Of a stretch of DNA of 55,607 bases, positions 33,301 to 42,031 are shown piece after piece (position 1 is the stretch's first letter; each line of letters begins with the position of its first letter). The position numbers and the translations under genes are program-made. The notes below the pieces were generated by a model. That model saw nothing but the letters and a program-made list of their open reading frames with translations, was not told where the DNA came from and did no database searches. Origin of the DNA: Campylobacterales bacterium (GTDB lineage Bacteria; Campylobacterota; Campylobacteria; Campylobacterales; Sulfurimonadaceae); the NCBI GenBank assembly GCA_026390115.1, contig JAPLGO010000027.1, forward strand, positions 1-55,607, read 5' to 3'.

Positions 33301-33678
33301 AAAGCTGATATGACGAATAAAATCTCCCTCACTTACAATTCCGACAAACTTCTTATTTGCATCCACTACCACAAGGTGACGATACCCTTTGTTTTCCATT
33401 ATTGTGTAAGCATCATGAATATTAAGGGTTTCTGCTACGCACAAAGGATCAGGCGTCATAACTTCAAATAATGTTTTATGCGTGTCAACTGCTTCGGCCA
33501 CAATGCGAAGGGCATCATGCTCAGTAAATATTCCGACAGGATTGTTTTCATCATCAACTATCACTACAGAACTTATTAAGTTTGAAGACATTAACTCAAG
33601 AGCCTCAGCCACCGTTTGAACTGAATTCATGCAGATGCTGGCATGGGATAGAATTGATTTTAAAGAAATAGACTCCAT
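30394..33678 (-). CDS. CBS-PAS-GGDEF-EAL protein, cyclic di-GMP turnover
   Basis: A 1094-aa cytoplasmic signalling protein. Residues about 1-265 hold four CBS motifs in two tandem pairs (VGIFTEHDALR, VGIVSEGDFIR, IGLITERDVV, VGMISRHDLL). A coiled-coil (about 265-290) follows, then three PAS domains (about 295-660), a GGDEF domain with intact GRIGGDEFAV (near 748) and an EAL domain with GAEALVRWNHP (near 876) and DDFGTGYSSLSYL. Both catalytic motifs look intact, so it may make and break cyclic di-GMP under control of nucleotides (CBS) and redox or ligands (PAS). There is no membrane segment. It stands alone, 31 bases upstream of no other minus-strand gene. Confidence 0.93.
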   Translation of the reverse strand: MESISLKSILSHASICMNSVQTVAEALELMSSNLISSVVIVDDENNPVGIFTEHDALRIVAEAVDTHKTLFEVMTPDPLCVAETLNIHDAYTIMENKGYRHLVVVDANKKFVGIVSEGDFIRHISFRELNKFSRISDIISSSPLVIKENTSIVEAAALMKSHKCDYAIALDNHTHPIGLITERDVVQWGTKYKYTAEKSVESLLRTDFKVIKDDIFIHEAVTQMKKHGVHQLIVVDELQNLVGMISRHDLLHAIHGSYFEHLIKSIEQKNETISNLDKRKIELNEEKNTIEQNSRKYIKLFEALPDGVVLVDINTMKAVEFNSVAHSCLGYSASEFAELTLSDYEVIETPEETALRLNSIIEKGYDSFKTIHRAKDGTLIDVWITVSFIDLNGASFLLAVYRNITEEENIQRTLIHKNDEIDNIQALAHIGTWEWDIVRDEFSGSSEAYKIFGIENKKKIPFSEVIKHFAPEDKERVQYQLFDASKKNKIHASIYKVHDINGGFKWIKTHTEFQYDKENNPIKALGIFQDFTEQIEHENEILRKDDDIVNIQKLAKIGSWSLNAKSDVLEWSDETYRIFGVSKDTPLTYGSFLELVHPDDLETVNNAWKEALKGVKYEVEHRIIVKNEIKWVKEYAKVGTDDSGEFFAGIGMVQDITEQKLYQAKLETLANYDSLTGLANRTLLMSHLQNSIEQAKRNKTRMAFLVFDLDRFKDINDSYGHSSGDELLQHIANSFSSRLREGDMVGRIGGDEFAVVLENLAHPEDAGRLASEMIHTLSLDYKLSARAVIHVGVSAGIALYPEDGTNASDLLQHADAALYKSKADGRGTYSYYTDELTDLARKRIECENDLRRAIEKNEFEVYYQPQVHIASGRILGAEALVRWNHPQKGLIPPFEFISIAEELGLIGNIGEWVLNETCRQGKLWMDKGYRLTLAVNISAHQVRFQNIPLMVEQALKMSGYKANHLELELTESALMQREEETVEMLHLLRAKGIRLAIDDFGTGYSSLSYLKRFPIDVLKIDKSFVDDIPYDMDDMAIVSAIIAMGEALGFQLLAEGVEREDQLKFLKEKGCTMYQGYLKSKPVPAAEFEKLLLD

Positions 33679-33709
33679 TTTAACCCTTCATTTTATGGTA
33701 TTTGTTAGT

Positions 33710-35530
33710 TTATATCAGTTCTAAAACTTTTTTTGCTAATTGTTGCGGCAGAAGTCCTAATGACTCCTCTACCTTTTTTGTGTTGCCATGCGTAATAAAG
33801 GAATCGCCGTACTCAAAACTCATTAATGCTACATCTTGAATTTTTTCATGCGATAAAAATTCCAATAAGGCACTTCCGACTCCGCCTATTTTAGAGCTGT
33901 CTGAAAAAATAAACCACTTCTTATGTTTGGATGCTAAAGTTTTTAACATCGCTTCATCAAGCGGTTTTACAAAGCGTAAATCTAAAATACTCACCTCTTG
34001 TTCCATCAGCTTTGCAGTCTCATACGCACGCCCGACGCCGTTGCCGTAACCTATAAAAAGTATGTCACTGTCGTTTGAGCGTAAAAGCTGTGATATGGCA
34101 AGCTTAAACGGCTGAGACTCCGGCAGATCCATTGGCATAAAGGAACCTCTTGGGTAACGAAGTGAGCATGGATGCATAAACTCTGCAGCAAATGCCATCG
34201 CCTGATGAAAACTCTTTTCATCGCGTGGAGCAAAAAGTGTCATGTTTGGAATAACTCGCAAAAAGGAGATGTCAAAAGCACCTTGATGCGTCTCTCCATC
34301 CTCTCCGACAATTCCGGCTCTGTCAAGTGCGAAAACAACTGGCAAATCCATTATACATGTATCGTGGATTATCTGATCGTATCCTCTTTGCAAAAAAGTT
34401 GAATAGATTGTACAGAATGGTTTAAACCCCTCTTTTGCCAAAGCCGACATGGAAGTAACCGCATGCTGCTCAGCAATTGCCACATCCCAGAATCTGTTTG
34501 GATACGCCTCTATAAGTTCACTTAAGCCCGTTCCGCTTGGCATAGCAGCCGTCGCTCCGACTATTTTATCATTATGTTTTGCAAGGTGAAGCAGTGCTTC
34601 AGAGTAGATTTGCGTTGCACTTTTTGTAGAGCTTTTTTTAGAGGCATCTCCGCTGTCTAAATCAAAAGGTCCCACACCATGCCACTTTTCCTCTTTGCCC
34701 TCAGCTATCTGATACCCTTTGCCCTTAAGAGTTTGTGCATGGACAATAACCGGTTTGCCAAGATTTTTTGCTATTTGTAAAATTTCAATGAGTGATTTTA
34801 GATTATGCCCATCCACGGGTCCGATATAGTCTATTCCCATCTCTTCAAACATAATTCCCGGAGTAATGAGTTTGAGACTCTCCTCCATTTTTTTTGCCAT
34901 ATAGTGCGCACCCTCACCAAAATTATCGACAAAATTTTCAATATTTTTTTTAAATCTCTGATAGAAAGGTCCCGCCATTGCAGAACTCAACATGCGGCTA
35001 ATCGCACCTATCGGTTTTGAAATGCTCATCTCATTATCGTTGAGTATAATCACCATCGGGTATTTTCTATCACCCAGCTCATTGAGTGCTTCATAAACCA
35101 TGCCGGCAGTCATTGAGCCGTCGCCAATTACCACCACGGGAATTCTCTCTTTTTGCTCCCCTTTGAGGGCGATTGCTTTTGCAGCGCCGACACCCAGAGA
35201 GATAGAGGTAGAACTATGCCCTGCTACAAAATAGTCATCTTCTGATTCGTTTGGTTTTGTATATCCGCTTAGTCCGTTAAATTGACGCAAAGTATCAAAT
35301 GCTTTCCATCTCTGGGTTAGAAGTTTATGGGCATAAGATTGGTGGGAAACATCAAATATAAAAGGGTCTTTTTTTGAATCAAAAACTTTGTGCATGGCAA
35401 CGATAAGCTCTGTGGCACCCAAAGTTGAGCTCAGATGTCCGCCATTTTTGCTCACAACTCTTAAAATTTCGTGGCGAATCTCTTGGCAAAGTTCACCCAA
35501 TTCTTGTATTGTTTTTGATTTAATATTCAT
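33710..35530 (-). CDS. dxs: 1-deoxy-D-xylulose-5-phosphate synthase
   Basis: A 606-aa thiamine diphosphate enzyme that starts the MEP isoprenoid pathway by joining pyruvate and glyceraldehyde 3-phosphate. The TPP-binding motif GDGSMTAGMVYEALN, HLSSTLGATEL near the start, AEQHAVTSMSALA, and ALDRAGIVGEDGETHQG are typical. ATG 35530 is preferred over an in-frame GTG at 35539 that overlaps fliH. It follows fliH by one base after its stop, as in other Campylobacterota where fliF-fliG-fliH-dxs is a conserved order. Confidence 0.97.
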   Translation of the reverse strand: MNIKSKTIQELGELCQEIRHEILRVVSKNGGHLSSTLGATELIVAMHKVFDSKKDPFIFDVSHQSYAHKLLTQRWKAFDTLRQFNGLSGYTKPNESEDDYFVAGHSSTSISLGVGAAKAIALKGEQKERIPVVVIGDGSMTAGMVYEALNELGDRKYPMVIILNDNEMSISKPIGAISRMLSSAMAGPFYQRFKKNIENFVDNFGEGAHYMAKKMEESLKLITPGIMFEEMGIDYIGPVDGHNLKSLIEILQIAKNLGKPVIVHAQTLKGKGYQIAEGKEEKWHGVGPFDLDSGDASKKSSTKSATQIYSEALLHLAKHNDKIVGATAAMPSGTGLSELIEAYPNRFWDVAIAEQHAVTSMSALAKEGFKPFCTIYSTFLQRGYDQIIHDTCIMDLPVVFALDRAGIVGEDGETHQGAFDISFLRVIPNMTLFAPRDEKSFHQAMAFAAEFMHPCSLRYPRGSFMPMDLPESQPFKLAISQLLRSNDSDILFIGYGNGVGRAYETAKLMEQEVSILDLRFVKPLDEAMLKTLASKHKKWFIFSDSSKIGGVGSALLEFLSHEKIQDVALMSFEYGDSFITHGNTKKVEESLGLLPQQLAKKVLELI

Positions 35531-35531
35531 G

Positions 35532-36335
35532 CTATTCACTTAAGGCTGCCCTTTTTACTCTCTCAAATCTTTTTGAAATCTGTGCGTCTATATTTCCTGC
35601 ATCGCTCGTTGCCACAACTCCGCCCTGACTCACGGCACTGTCGGAGAGAATTTGAACATGTGACAACTTTCCGACACTCTCCGAGAGAGCCCCATGGTCT
35701 TTTGGATTTACTCTGAGTGTTATTTTGGAGGCACTTTGCAGTTCACCTATAAGCTCATCTGATAGTTTCTTTGCTATTTCAGAAGAGTTTGCACTAAGCT
35801 CAACACCGACAACCTCTTTTGCTATATCTAATGCAGCATTCATCAAATCTTTTTTAATTTTCTCTAAAGCCTTTTCAAACTCTTTTGCACTGTTTTCAAG
35901 TGTCACAACAGAAGATGAAAACTGAGCTAATCCATTTGCTACATTTACATTTGCATCTTGTGAAGCCTGCTGTTTCCCCGCATTTAAACCCTCAAGAAAT
36001 GCCTCTTCCTTAGCTTTTTGAATCTCTATTTTATGCTCTTCCTCTTTATCTTCAAGCTTCATCTGCATCTTTATAAAATTTGACGACATATCGTCTGTTT
36101 TTTTCATCAAAGACTCTATCAGCGAATCTTTTGAATTTTGGCTCAAAGCACTCGCATTGATATCACTGCTTTCTCTTGCGTTAGAACTACTCTCTTTTGT
36201 AAACTTCTCTTCTATGGAAGATGGGGTTGAAGTAGCTGATGGCTCATCTGTGCCTGTACCCACCGGCAGAACTTTAAAATTGTATTTGACTACATTATGT
36301 CCGCTTATAGCTTTGTTTGAAATAATTGTTGCCAA
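35532..36335 (-). CDS. fliH: Flagellar assembly protein FliH
   Basis: A 267-aa protein. A low-complexity Ser/Thr-rich N-terminal part is followed by a helical stretch with Glu/Lys and small-residue repeats (about 90-150, KAKEEAFLEGLNAGK), then a C-terminal globular domain (LMNAALDIAKEVVGVELS; KITLRVNPKDHGAL; GGVVATSDAGNIDAQI) typical of FliH. FliH regulates the export ATPase FliI at the flagellar base. It lies two bases downstream of fliG and immediately upstream of dxs. Confidence 0.92.
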   Translation of the reverse strand: MATIISNKAISGHNVVKYNFKVLPVGTGTDEPSATSTPSSIEEKFTKESSSNARESSDINASALSQNSKDSLIESLMKKTDDMSSNFIKMQMKLEDKEEEHKIEIQKAKEEAFLEGLNAGKQQASQDANVNVANGLAQFSSSVVTLENSAKEFEKALEKIKKDLMNAALDIAKEVVGVELSANSSEIAKKLSDELIGELQSASKITLRVNPKDHGALSESVGKLSHVQILSDSAVSQGGVVATSDAGNIDAQISKRFERVKRAALSE

Positions 36336-36337
36336 GG

Positions 36338-37363
36338 TTAAACAACCATCTCTTCACTTGAGCCCATTTGTATCACTCCGCTCTCTGCAAGTCCATTCAC
36401 TGCTTCAACAATTCTTCTTTGTGCCCCTTCAACATCTTTCATTTTAACAGCACCTAAAAACTGCATCTCCTCTTCAAAGGAATCTCTTGCGCGCTCACTC
36501 ATGGAAGAGAAGAATTTCTGCTTCAACTCATCAGGAGCACTTTTGAGCGCAAGCATCAAGTCGTTTTTATCAACAGTTTTTAAAATCTCCATAATAGCTG
36601 CTTTATCTAGCGTTACTATATCTTCAAAAGTGAACATCATCTCTTTAATAAGAGTTGCAAGTTCTTCATCGACCTGCTCAATTGTAGCAAGGGTAGATTT
36701 AGAAGATTTTGCGCCAAGACGGTTGAAGACATCTGCAACAGCTCTCGGCCCTCCGACTTCAACTTTATAGGAAGCAAGAGACTCAAGTTTAGACTCTAAA
36801 ACCGCAGAGACTCTTTTAATGACCGAAGGAGAGATATCTCCAAGTCTTGCCATTCTCATGGCAACTTCACTTCTTAAATCATCAGAAAAGAACTTCAAAG
36901 TATCCGCAGCTTCAGATGCATCCATATGCGCCAAAATAAGAGCAATAGTTTGCGGATGCTCATGCAAAATAAAATCTGAAAGTTGTTGAGGCTTAATTTT
37001 GGAGAGGTAAGAGAAATTTTGAGTATTTTGCATACTCTTAGTCAATTTGTCCATAACTCTTTTTGCTTCTTCCGGTCCCAGTGTTCTATAGAGTAGCTCT
37101 CTGGCATACTCCATACCGCCCGATGTCATATATGCACCCGATTGAAAAATAGCATAAAACTCTTCCAAAACAGCCGTTGCAACTGCTTTTTCTATGGTTT
37201 TGTTACCTGCAATATACTTTGAAACTTCCGTAATAGTATCAACGCTCATGGATGCAAATAATTCTGCAGTTGCATCTTCACCAATCTGCAGCAGTAATAT
37301 AGAAACTTTTTCCGCCATATCCATTTCATCAAAAGCAGCTTGCTGTGCCGGAGATAAATTCAT
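36338..37363 (-). CDS. fliG: Flagellar motor switch protein FliG
   Basis: A 341-aa rotor protein. The N-terminal domain (about 10-105) binds FliF, the middle domain has the EHPQTIALILAHM motif, and the C-terminal domain (about 205-330) has the charged helix that touches the stator (SMSERARDSFEEEMQFLG; VEGAQRRIVEAV). It sets torque and rotation direction. The first base of the coding strand coincides with the last base of the fliF stop codon, so the genes are coupled. Confidence 0.97.
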   Translation of the reverse strand: MNLSPAQQAAFDEMDMAEKVSILLLQIGEDATAELFASMSVDTITEVSKYIAGNKTIEKAVATAVLEEFYAIFQSGAYMTSGGMEYARELLYRTLGPEEAKRVMDKLTKSMQNTQNFSYLSKIKPQQLSDFILHEHPQTIALILAHMDASEAADTLKFFSDDLRSEVAMRMARLGDISPSVIKRVSAVLESKLESLASYKVEVGGPRAVADVFNRLGAKSSKSTLATIEQVDEELATLIKEMMFTFEDIVTLDKAAIMEILKTVDKNDLMLALKSAPDELKQKFFSSMSERARDSFEEEMQFLGAVKMKDVEGAQRRIVEAVNGLAESGVIQMGSSEEMVV

Positions 37364-39066
37364 TACTTATGTTCCTTTGTTATTTCTTCAGATAAAAGCG
37401 CTTGAAGAAGAGATCCAATAGCTTCCGGTTGATCCTGTACCATCGTTTTCACCTTCTCAAGAAGAACATCGTACTTAAGCTCATCCTCATTAAATGCACC
37501 GCCTGCTCCAAGTTGATCCTCTACTTTTTTGCGCATTGCCTGAACTTTTTCAACCAAATCTTCATTTTCATCATCGGCAATAGAGAGTATCGGTCTATCT
37601 AATTCATCTTCCTCTCTTGAAACTTCAAGCATTCTCTGTGCAAAGGGAGATATAACTTTTTTATAAACAATAAGCAGAAGAATAAGAACAAACAGATATT
37701 TAAATGCTCCCGAGAACGGTGCCAAATATGTCTGACTGAAGGCAAATGCAGCTGAAATATTATCATTTGCTGCAGATGCTTTATCAACCTTAAACTGTAA
37801 GTTTTTAACAGATATTTGGTCGCCTCTAGTCTCATCAATCCCAATAGAACGGCTCACCAAAGAAGTAAGAGCCTGTAAGTCACTCTCACCGAGAGCTTCA
37901 TACTCCAACTCGCCCGAAGCACTTCCGTCCTCTTTTAATTTATATTTATATTTCCCATCTACTAAGACCGCTGCCGTTACTCTTTTAATTCTGGCAAATT
38001 GTGATTTTGTAGTTGAGACAGTTTTTCCAATTTCGTAATTTGTTGTTCCGTTGTTTTTTTCATATTTTTCACTTGTCTGATTACTTTTTAGTCCCTCGAC
38101 CGGACCTATATTACTGACTGTTCCCGGAACTCCGCCAACTTCAGGAGGCGCACCGCCCTCGCGTTTTTCTTCGCTCACTTGTTCGCTTCTTACAATACTC
38201 TCAGGGTCAAACTTTTCCGAAGTTGAATTTTGAATAGAAAAATCATACTCTATTGTAACCTGAGCAATAACACTTTTGTCTCCACCGACAAAAGGGGAGA
38301 TAATCTGAATAATTTTCTCTTGCTGTTTTTTCTCTTCTTTGACTTTAAATTTTTGCTGACTGGCTGAGAGTTCGCTCATTTGTGCCATTTCATCTTCATC
38401 GCCCATTGTTTCGCCATCGCTGTTTACAAGCATTACGCTTGAGGGAGTCAGCTTTGGAACCGCAGCAGAGACAAGATTTTTGATGCCTCTTATCTGTTTT
38501 GGAGTAAGAGAACTTCCATCGCGCAACTTAACCATGACGGAGGCACTCGGTTCAATCTGTTTAGCTACAAAAAGGGTCTCTTTTGGCAGAGCTAAACTCA
38601 CGGTAGCTGTTTCAATCGGAGCAAGAGAGTTGATTGTACGGGCTAATTCACCCTCTATGGCACGGAGATACTTCACATTTTGGTCAAAACTTGTAGCTCC
38701 AAACTCTTGCTTATCAAAAAGTTCAAAACCAACTCCGCCATTTTTAGGAATTCCCATAGAGGCTATTGCCATTCTCTCTTTGTAAACAAAGCTTTTTGGA
38801 ACTTTAATAATATTGTTTGCCGCGAGCTCATAGGGAACATTCTCTTTTTCTAGATGCTCAACAACTTTGGCGGCATCCGATGCGCTTAGAGAATCAAAAA
38901 GTACTTCATATTTATTAGCATCTGCATTTTTTTTAGCTGTAAAAATAACCATAAAAATCAGGAAAGAAACTATCCCGATTATAGCAGCAGCAATAATTAT
39001 TTTCTGCTGCTTCGTTAATTTTGTGTATAAAACAACTAATTGTGAAAAAAGTACTTTAAAATCCAT
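37363..39066 (-). CDS. fliF: Flagellar MS-ring protein FliF
   Basis: A 567-aa inner-membrane ring protein. An N-terminal transmembrane helix (about 24-45, IIIAAAIIGIVSFLIFMVIF) is followed by periplasmic ring-building motifs (FDSLSASDAAKVVEHLEKEN, YLRAIEGELARTI, VASVSLALPK-like TATVSLALPKETLF), a low-complexity loop (EGGAPPEVGGVPGTVSN), a second transmembrane helix (about 455-475), and a cytoplasmic tail that binds FliG. It is the first flagellar gene of the fliF-fliG-fliH run and lies 18 bases downstream of hisC. Confidence 0.97.
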   Translation of the reverse strand: MDFKVLFSQLVVLYTKLTKQQKIIIAAAIIGIVSFLIFMVIFTAKKNADANKYEVLFDSLSASDAAKVVEHLEKENVPYELAANNIIKVPKSFVYKERMAIASMGIPKNGGVGFELFDKQEFGATSFDQNVKYLRAIEGELARTINSLAPIETATVSLALPKETLFVAKQIEPSASVMVKLRDGSSLTPKQIRGIKNLVSAAVPKLTPSSVMLVNSDGETMGDEDEMAQMSELSASQQKFKVKEEKKQQEKIIQIISPFVGGDKSVIAQVTIEYDFSIQNSTSEKFDPESIVRSEQVSEEKREGGAPPEVGGVPGTVSNIGPVEGLKSNQTSEKYEKNNGTTNYEIGKTVSTTKSQFARIKRVTAAVLVDGKYKYKLKEDGSASGELEYEALGESDLQALTSLVSRSIGIDETRGDQISVKNLQFKVDKASAANDNISAAFAFSQTYLAPFSGAFKYLFVLILLLIVYKKVISPFAQRMLEVSREEDELDRPILSIADDENEDLVEKVQAMRKKVEDQLGAGGAFNEDELKYDVLLEKVKTMVQDQPEAIGSLLQALLSEEITKEHK

Positions 39067-39084
39067 TAAATTCCCATTTTGCGG

Positions 39085-40179
39085 TTATATTATTTGTTCT
39101 AAAAGCTCAAAGAAACGACTGTTCTGCTCCGTTGTGCCTATGGTTACTCTTATTGCATTCATATTATAACTACTCAAATTTCTGACAATCATACCCTTTT
39201 GTAAAAGTGCATTCGATATTTCTGTTGAATTTTGATTATTATTTAGACGTAATGTTACAAAATTTGTATAACTCTCAATTATATCTATTTTTTTTATCTT
39301 TGCAAACTCTTCGTATCGTTTCATCTCTTTAATATTGTCTGCAATACACATCTGCACAAACTTCTCATCGCTCAGAGCAACGGTTGCAGCTTCAAGAGAG
39401 AGAGTAGTTATATTAAACGGCGGTCTCAGTTTATAAAGCTCTTTTATTATTTTAGTATTAGCAATTCCGTACCCCACTCGCATTCCTCCAAGCCCATATG
39501 CCTTGGAGAATGTTCCAAGATAAAGCACATTATCAAATTCAGCGATTAAATCTTTGGGTTGCACTTTTTTGCTCTCATCTTTACCGATTGCATACTCCAT
39601 GTAGGCGCAATCCACTACAACTAAAGTATTGCTATCTATTTTTCTTAAAAACTGATACAACTCTTTTGCATCTATTGCATCACCTGTAGGATTATTCGGT
39701 GTGCATAAAAATATCATGGATGGCTTCTGCTCTAAATAGAGCTTGTAAAACTGCTCTAAATCGTGATGCACAGATGCCGTTCTTATAACCTCTGCACCGA
39801 TATGTTTCGCATAAATCTCGTACATAGCAAAAGTAACACTGTTGATTAAAATCTTAGAGCCAGAAGAGGCTTTTGCATGGATAGCAAACTCTATAACCTG
39901 ATCGCTTCCGGAACCTATTACTAAATTATCACTTGTTACTTCATATTTATGACTCAAAGCATCTTTTAATTTTATCATTGAGTCATCTGGATAGAGTGAC
40001 ATTTTGGAAAGTATATTGCCGACAGCCTCTGTAACCTTTGGTGAACAGCCATGCGGATTCTCATTGCTTGCAAGCTTTACTATGTCTTTTGGATCTATCC
40101 CGAACTCTCGCACAACCAACTCAATCGGTTTACCTGCTTCATACGTTGTAATCTCTTCTAAATGTTTATTAAATTTCAT
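39085..40179 (-). CDS. hisC: Histidinol-phosphate aminotransferase
   Basis: A 364-aa PLP aminotransferase of histidine synthesis, which may also transaminate aromatic precursors. Motifs are KLASNENPHGCSP, CTPNNPTGD, and the PLP-lysine segment GTFSKAYGLGGMRVGY. ATG 40179 is preceded by GGGGAG and overlaps the pheA stop (ATGA); the open frame extends ten codons further upstream into pheA but without merit. Its coupling to pheA suggests a role in phenylalanine/tyrosine synthesis as well as histidine. Confidence 0.95.
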   Translation of the reverse strand: MKFNKHLEEITTYEAGKPIELVVREFGIDPKDIVKLASNENPHGCSPKVTEAVGNILSKMSLYPDDSMIKLKDALSHKYEVTSDNLVIGSGSDQVIEFAIHAKASSGSKILINSVTFAMYEIYAKHIGAEVIRTASVHHDLEQFYKLYLEQKPSMIFLCTPNNPTGDAIDAKELYQFLRKIDSNTLVVVDCAYMEYAIGKDESKKVQPKDLIAEFDNVLYLGTFSKAYGLGGMRVGYGIANTKIIKELYKLRPPFNITTLSLEAATVALSDEKFVQMCIADNIKEMKRYEEFAKIKKIDIIESYTNFVTLRLNNNQNSTEISNALLQKGMIVRNLSSYNMNAIRVTIGTTEQNSRFFELLEQII

Positions 40180-41258
40180 AACTCCCCTTTTGTATAGCTT
40201 CCCAGCCATGTTACTTCACCCTCATGTTTTGAGAGCACTTTTTGCACCTTCTCATCGTCGATATGTCCATAAAAATCTATATAAAACCAATATCCGAATC
40301 CGGATTCATCTTTTGAAGGGCGAGACTCAATTTTTGAGAGATTTATCTCTTCATCATAAAAGTCCTGCAAAAAATGAACCAAAGAACCGGCTTTCGCTGC
40401 ATCATTTAATCGTACCAAAATCGAAGTTTTGTCATCGCCGCTTATCTCATTCTTAAAATCACTCAGTATTACAAATCGGGTGGCACTGTCATGCTCATCC
40501 TCGATGTTGTCAAACATAGTAGGAATAGAGTAAAGTTTTGCCGCTATGTGAGAGCAGATTGCGGCAGAAGTTGGATCTGCTGCCGCTAAAATAGCTGCTT
40601 TTGCAGTAGATTCTACAGGAATCTGTTCAATATTTAAAAATCCATGTTCTGAGAGGAACTCTCTGCACTGCCCGAGACCTTTGTCTTTTGAATATATTTT
40701 TTTAATATCCTCTATTCTTTTCGCCTTTGTTGCAAAAGACATGTGGATAGGCATGTAGAGCTCTGCTACAATTTTTACACTGCTTTTTGAGAGCAAATCC
40801 AGTGTTTCACCGACTATTCCGTCTCTAGAATTTTCAATCGGTACAACACCAAATTTTGCTCTTTTTGCTTCAAGCGTTTTAAATACAGATTGAATAGAAC
40901 CAAGAGAGAGATAGTCACTCATCCCGCCAAAACGGCTCTCCGCCGCTTGATGCGTAAAACTTCCCTCTGGCCCTAAAAAGGCAATTCTTTCAGGGAGTTC
41001 CAAGTTTCTGGCAACAGCAAAAATTTCTAGGTAAATTGCCTCGATTGCGCCCTTATTTAAAATAAAATCGTTCTTTTTGCTGATTTGTGTCAGCCTGTCA
41101 ATAATAGCTTTTTCTCTCTCCGGTCTGTAAACAGCGGTTTTTGTATCGTACTTAATCTCCCCAACTCTTTGAACTACCTTCATTCTGCTGTTTAACAGAT
41201 TCAGTATCTCATTATCAATACTGTCAATTTTAGTTCTGCACTCTTCTAATGTATTCAT
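40176..41258 (-). CDS. pheA: Chorismate mutase/prephenate dehydratase
   Basis: A 360-aa bifunctional P-protein. Residues about 1-90 are an AroQ-type chorismate mutase (CRTKIDSIDNEILNLLNSRM, YRPEREKAII). Residues 95-270 are the prephenate dehydratase (AFLGPEGSFTHQAAESRF, VPIENSRDGIVGETLDLL, ESTAKAA, DSATRFVIL). The last 80 residues form an ACT domain with ESRPSKD for feedback by phenylalanine. It makes phenylpyruvate from chorismate. It overlaps both its neighbours (HAD gene and hisC) by four bases. Confidence 0.96.
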   Translation of the reverse strand: MNTLEECRTKIDSIDNEILNLLNSRMKVVQRVGEIKYDTKTAVYRPEREKAIIDRLTQISKKNDFILNKGAIEAIYLEIFAVARNLELPERIAFLGPEGSFTHQAAESRFGGMSDYLSLGSIQSVFKTLEAKRAKFGVVPIENSRDGIVGETLDLLSKSSVKIVAELYMPIHMSFATKAKRIEDIKKIYSKDKGLGQCREFLSEHGFLNIEQIPVESTAKAAILAAADPTSAAICSHIAAKLYSIPTMFDNIEDEHDSATRFVILSDFKNEISGDDKTSILVRLNDAAKAGSLVHFLQDFYDEEINLSKIESRPSKDESGFGYWFYIDFYGHIDDEKVQKVLSKHEGEVTWLGSYTKGEL

Positions 41259-42031
41259 AAAGCCTCCAAAATATCTTGCATATCGCCAAAAATATGGTCT
41301 GGTCGAAGAGACGGTTTTAAAAAAGGAACTATCTCCTCTTTGCTTTTATATTTGCCGCTTAAAACAAAAACCGTCTTCATTCCAAGCTCTTTTGCTCCGC
41401 CCAAATCACCCTTTACATCATCGCTGATTATAGTTACATCACCAAACTCGGCATGTGGAGCTTGCTTACGAAGGAGTTCCAAACTCTCATTATAAAATGC
41501 AACACTAGGTTTTCCTACAACTTCATAAGGAGTGGATGTTGCGAACTCCAAAAGTTTCAAAATTGCTCCAACCCCCGGGTATCTTTTAGAGTTTTTTGCG
41601 TAAATAGAGGTCTCATGCATGCCAACCAAAGATGCACCGGAGAGTAAAAACTCTATCATTTGGGCATACTCTTCCGAAGTAAAATCCGCTTTTACAGAAA
41701 CCAAAACTGTTTTAGGATTTTTGTAATCAAGTTTATACCCCATATCGACTAAAACACTCAAAAATTCTTTGGTTCCGTACGCTGCAACTGCCTCTTTAGA
41801 AACTTTATATTCGAGCATCATGAGCGGATCCAAATAGGAGGAAGCCAATAAATTAAAGCCGATAGAGTTAAGATAGGCTAAAAAATCTTTTGAACTGTAT
41901 TTAGTGTTATTGGTGATAACCATGTAGGGAGTTTTATTATAATTGAGCATGTCGATAAACTCTATTGCACCGCGAATCGGAGACTTATCTATGTCACTAA
42001 TAAGAGTACCTTGAACATCTATGAAATACAT
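41255..42031 (-). CDS. HAD-IIA family protein with altered DxDGT motif
   Basis: A 258-aa protein of the NagD-like HAD subfamily: TNNTKYSSKDFLAYL (motif II region), VVGKPSVAFYN (motif III, Lys), and ISDDVKGDLGGAKELGMKTV (motif IV), with a C2-type cap between. Motif I reads MYFIDVQGTL, where the second Asp of DxDGT, normally the general acid/base, is Gln. The nucleophile Asp is kept. It may therefore be a slow or atypical phosphatase or have another role. It overlaps pheA by four bases and touches lysA, an order I recall in Campylobacter too. Confidence 0.82.
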   Translation of the reverse strand: MYFIDVQGTLISDIDKSPIRGAIEFIDMLNYNKTPYMVITNNTKYSSKDFLAYLNSIGFNLLASSYLDPLMMLEYKVSKEAVAAYGTKEFLSVLVDMGYKLDYKNPKTVLVSVKADFTSEEYAQMIEFLLSGASLVGMHETSIYAKNSKRYPGVGAILKLLEFATSTPYEVVGKPSVAFYNESLELLRKQAPHAEFGDVTIISDDVKGDLGGAKELGMKTVFVLSGKYKSKEEIVPFLKPSLRPDHIFGDMQDILEAL

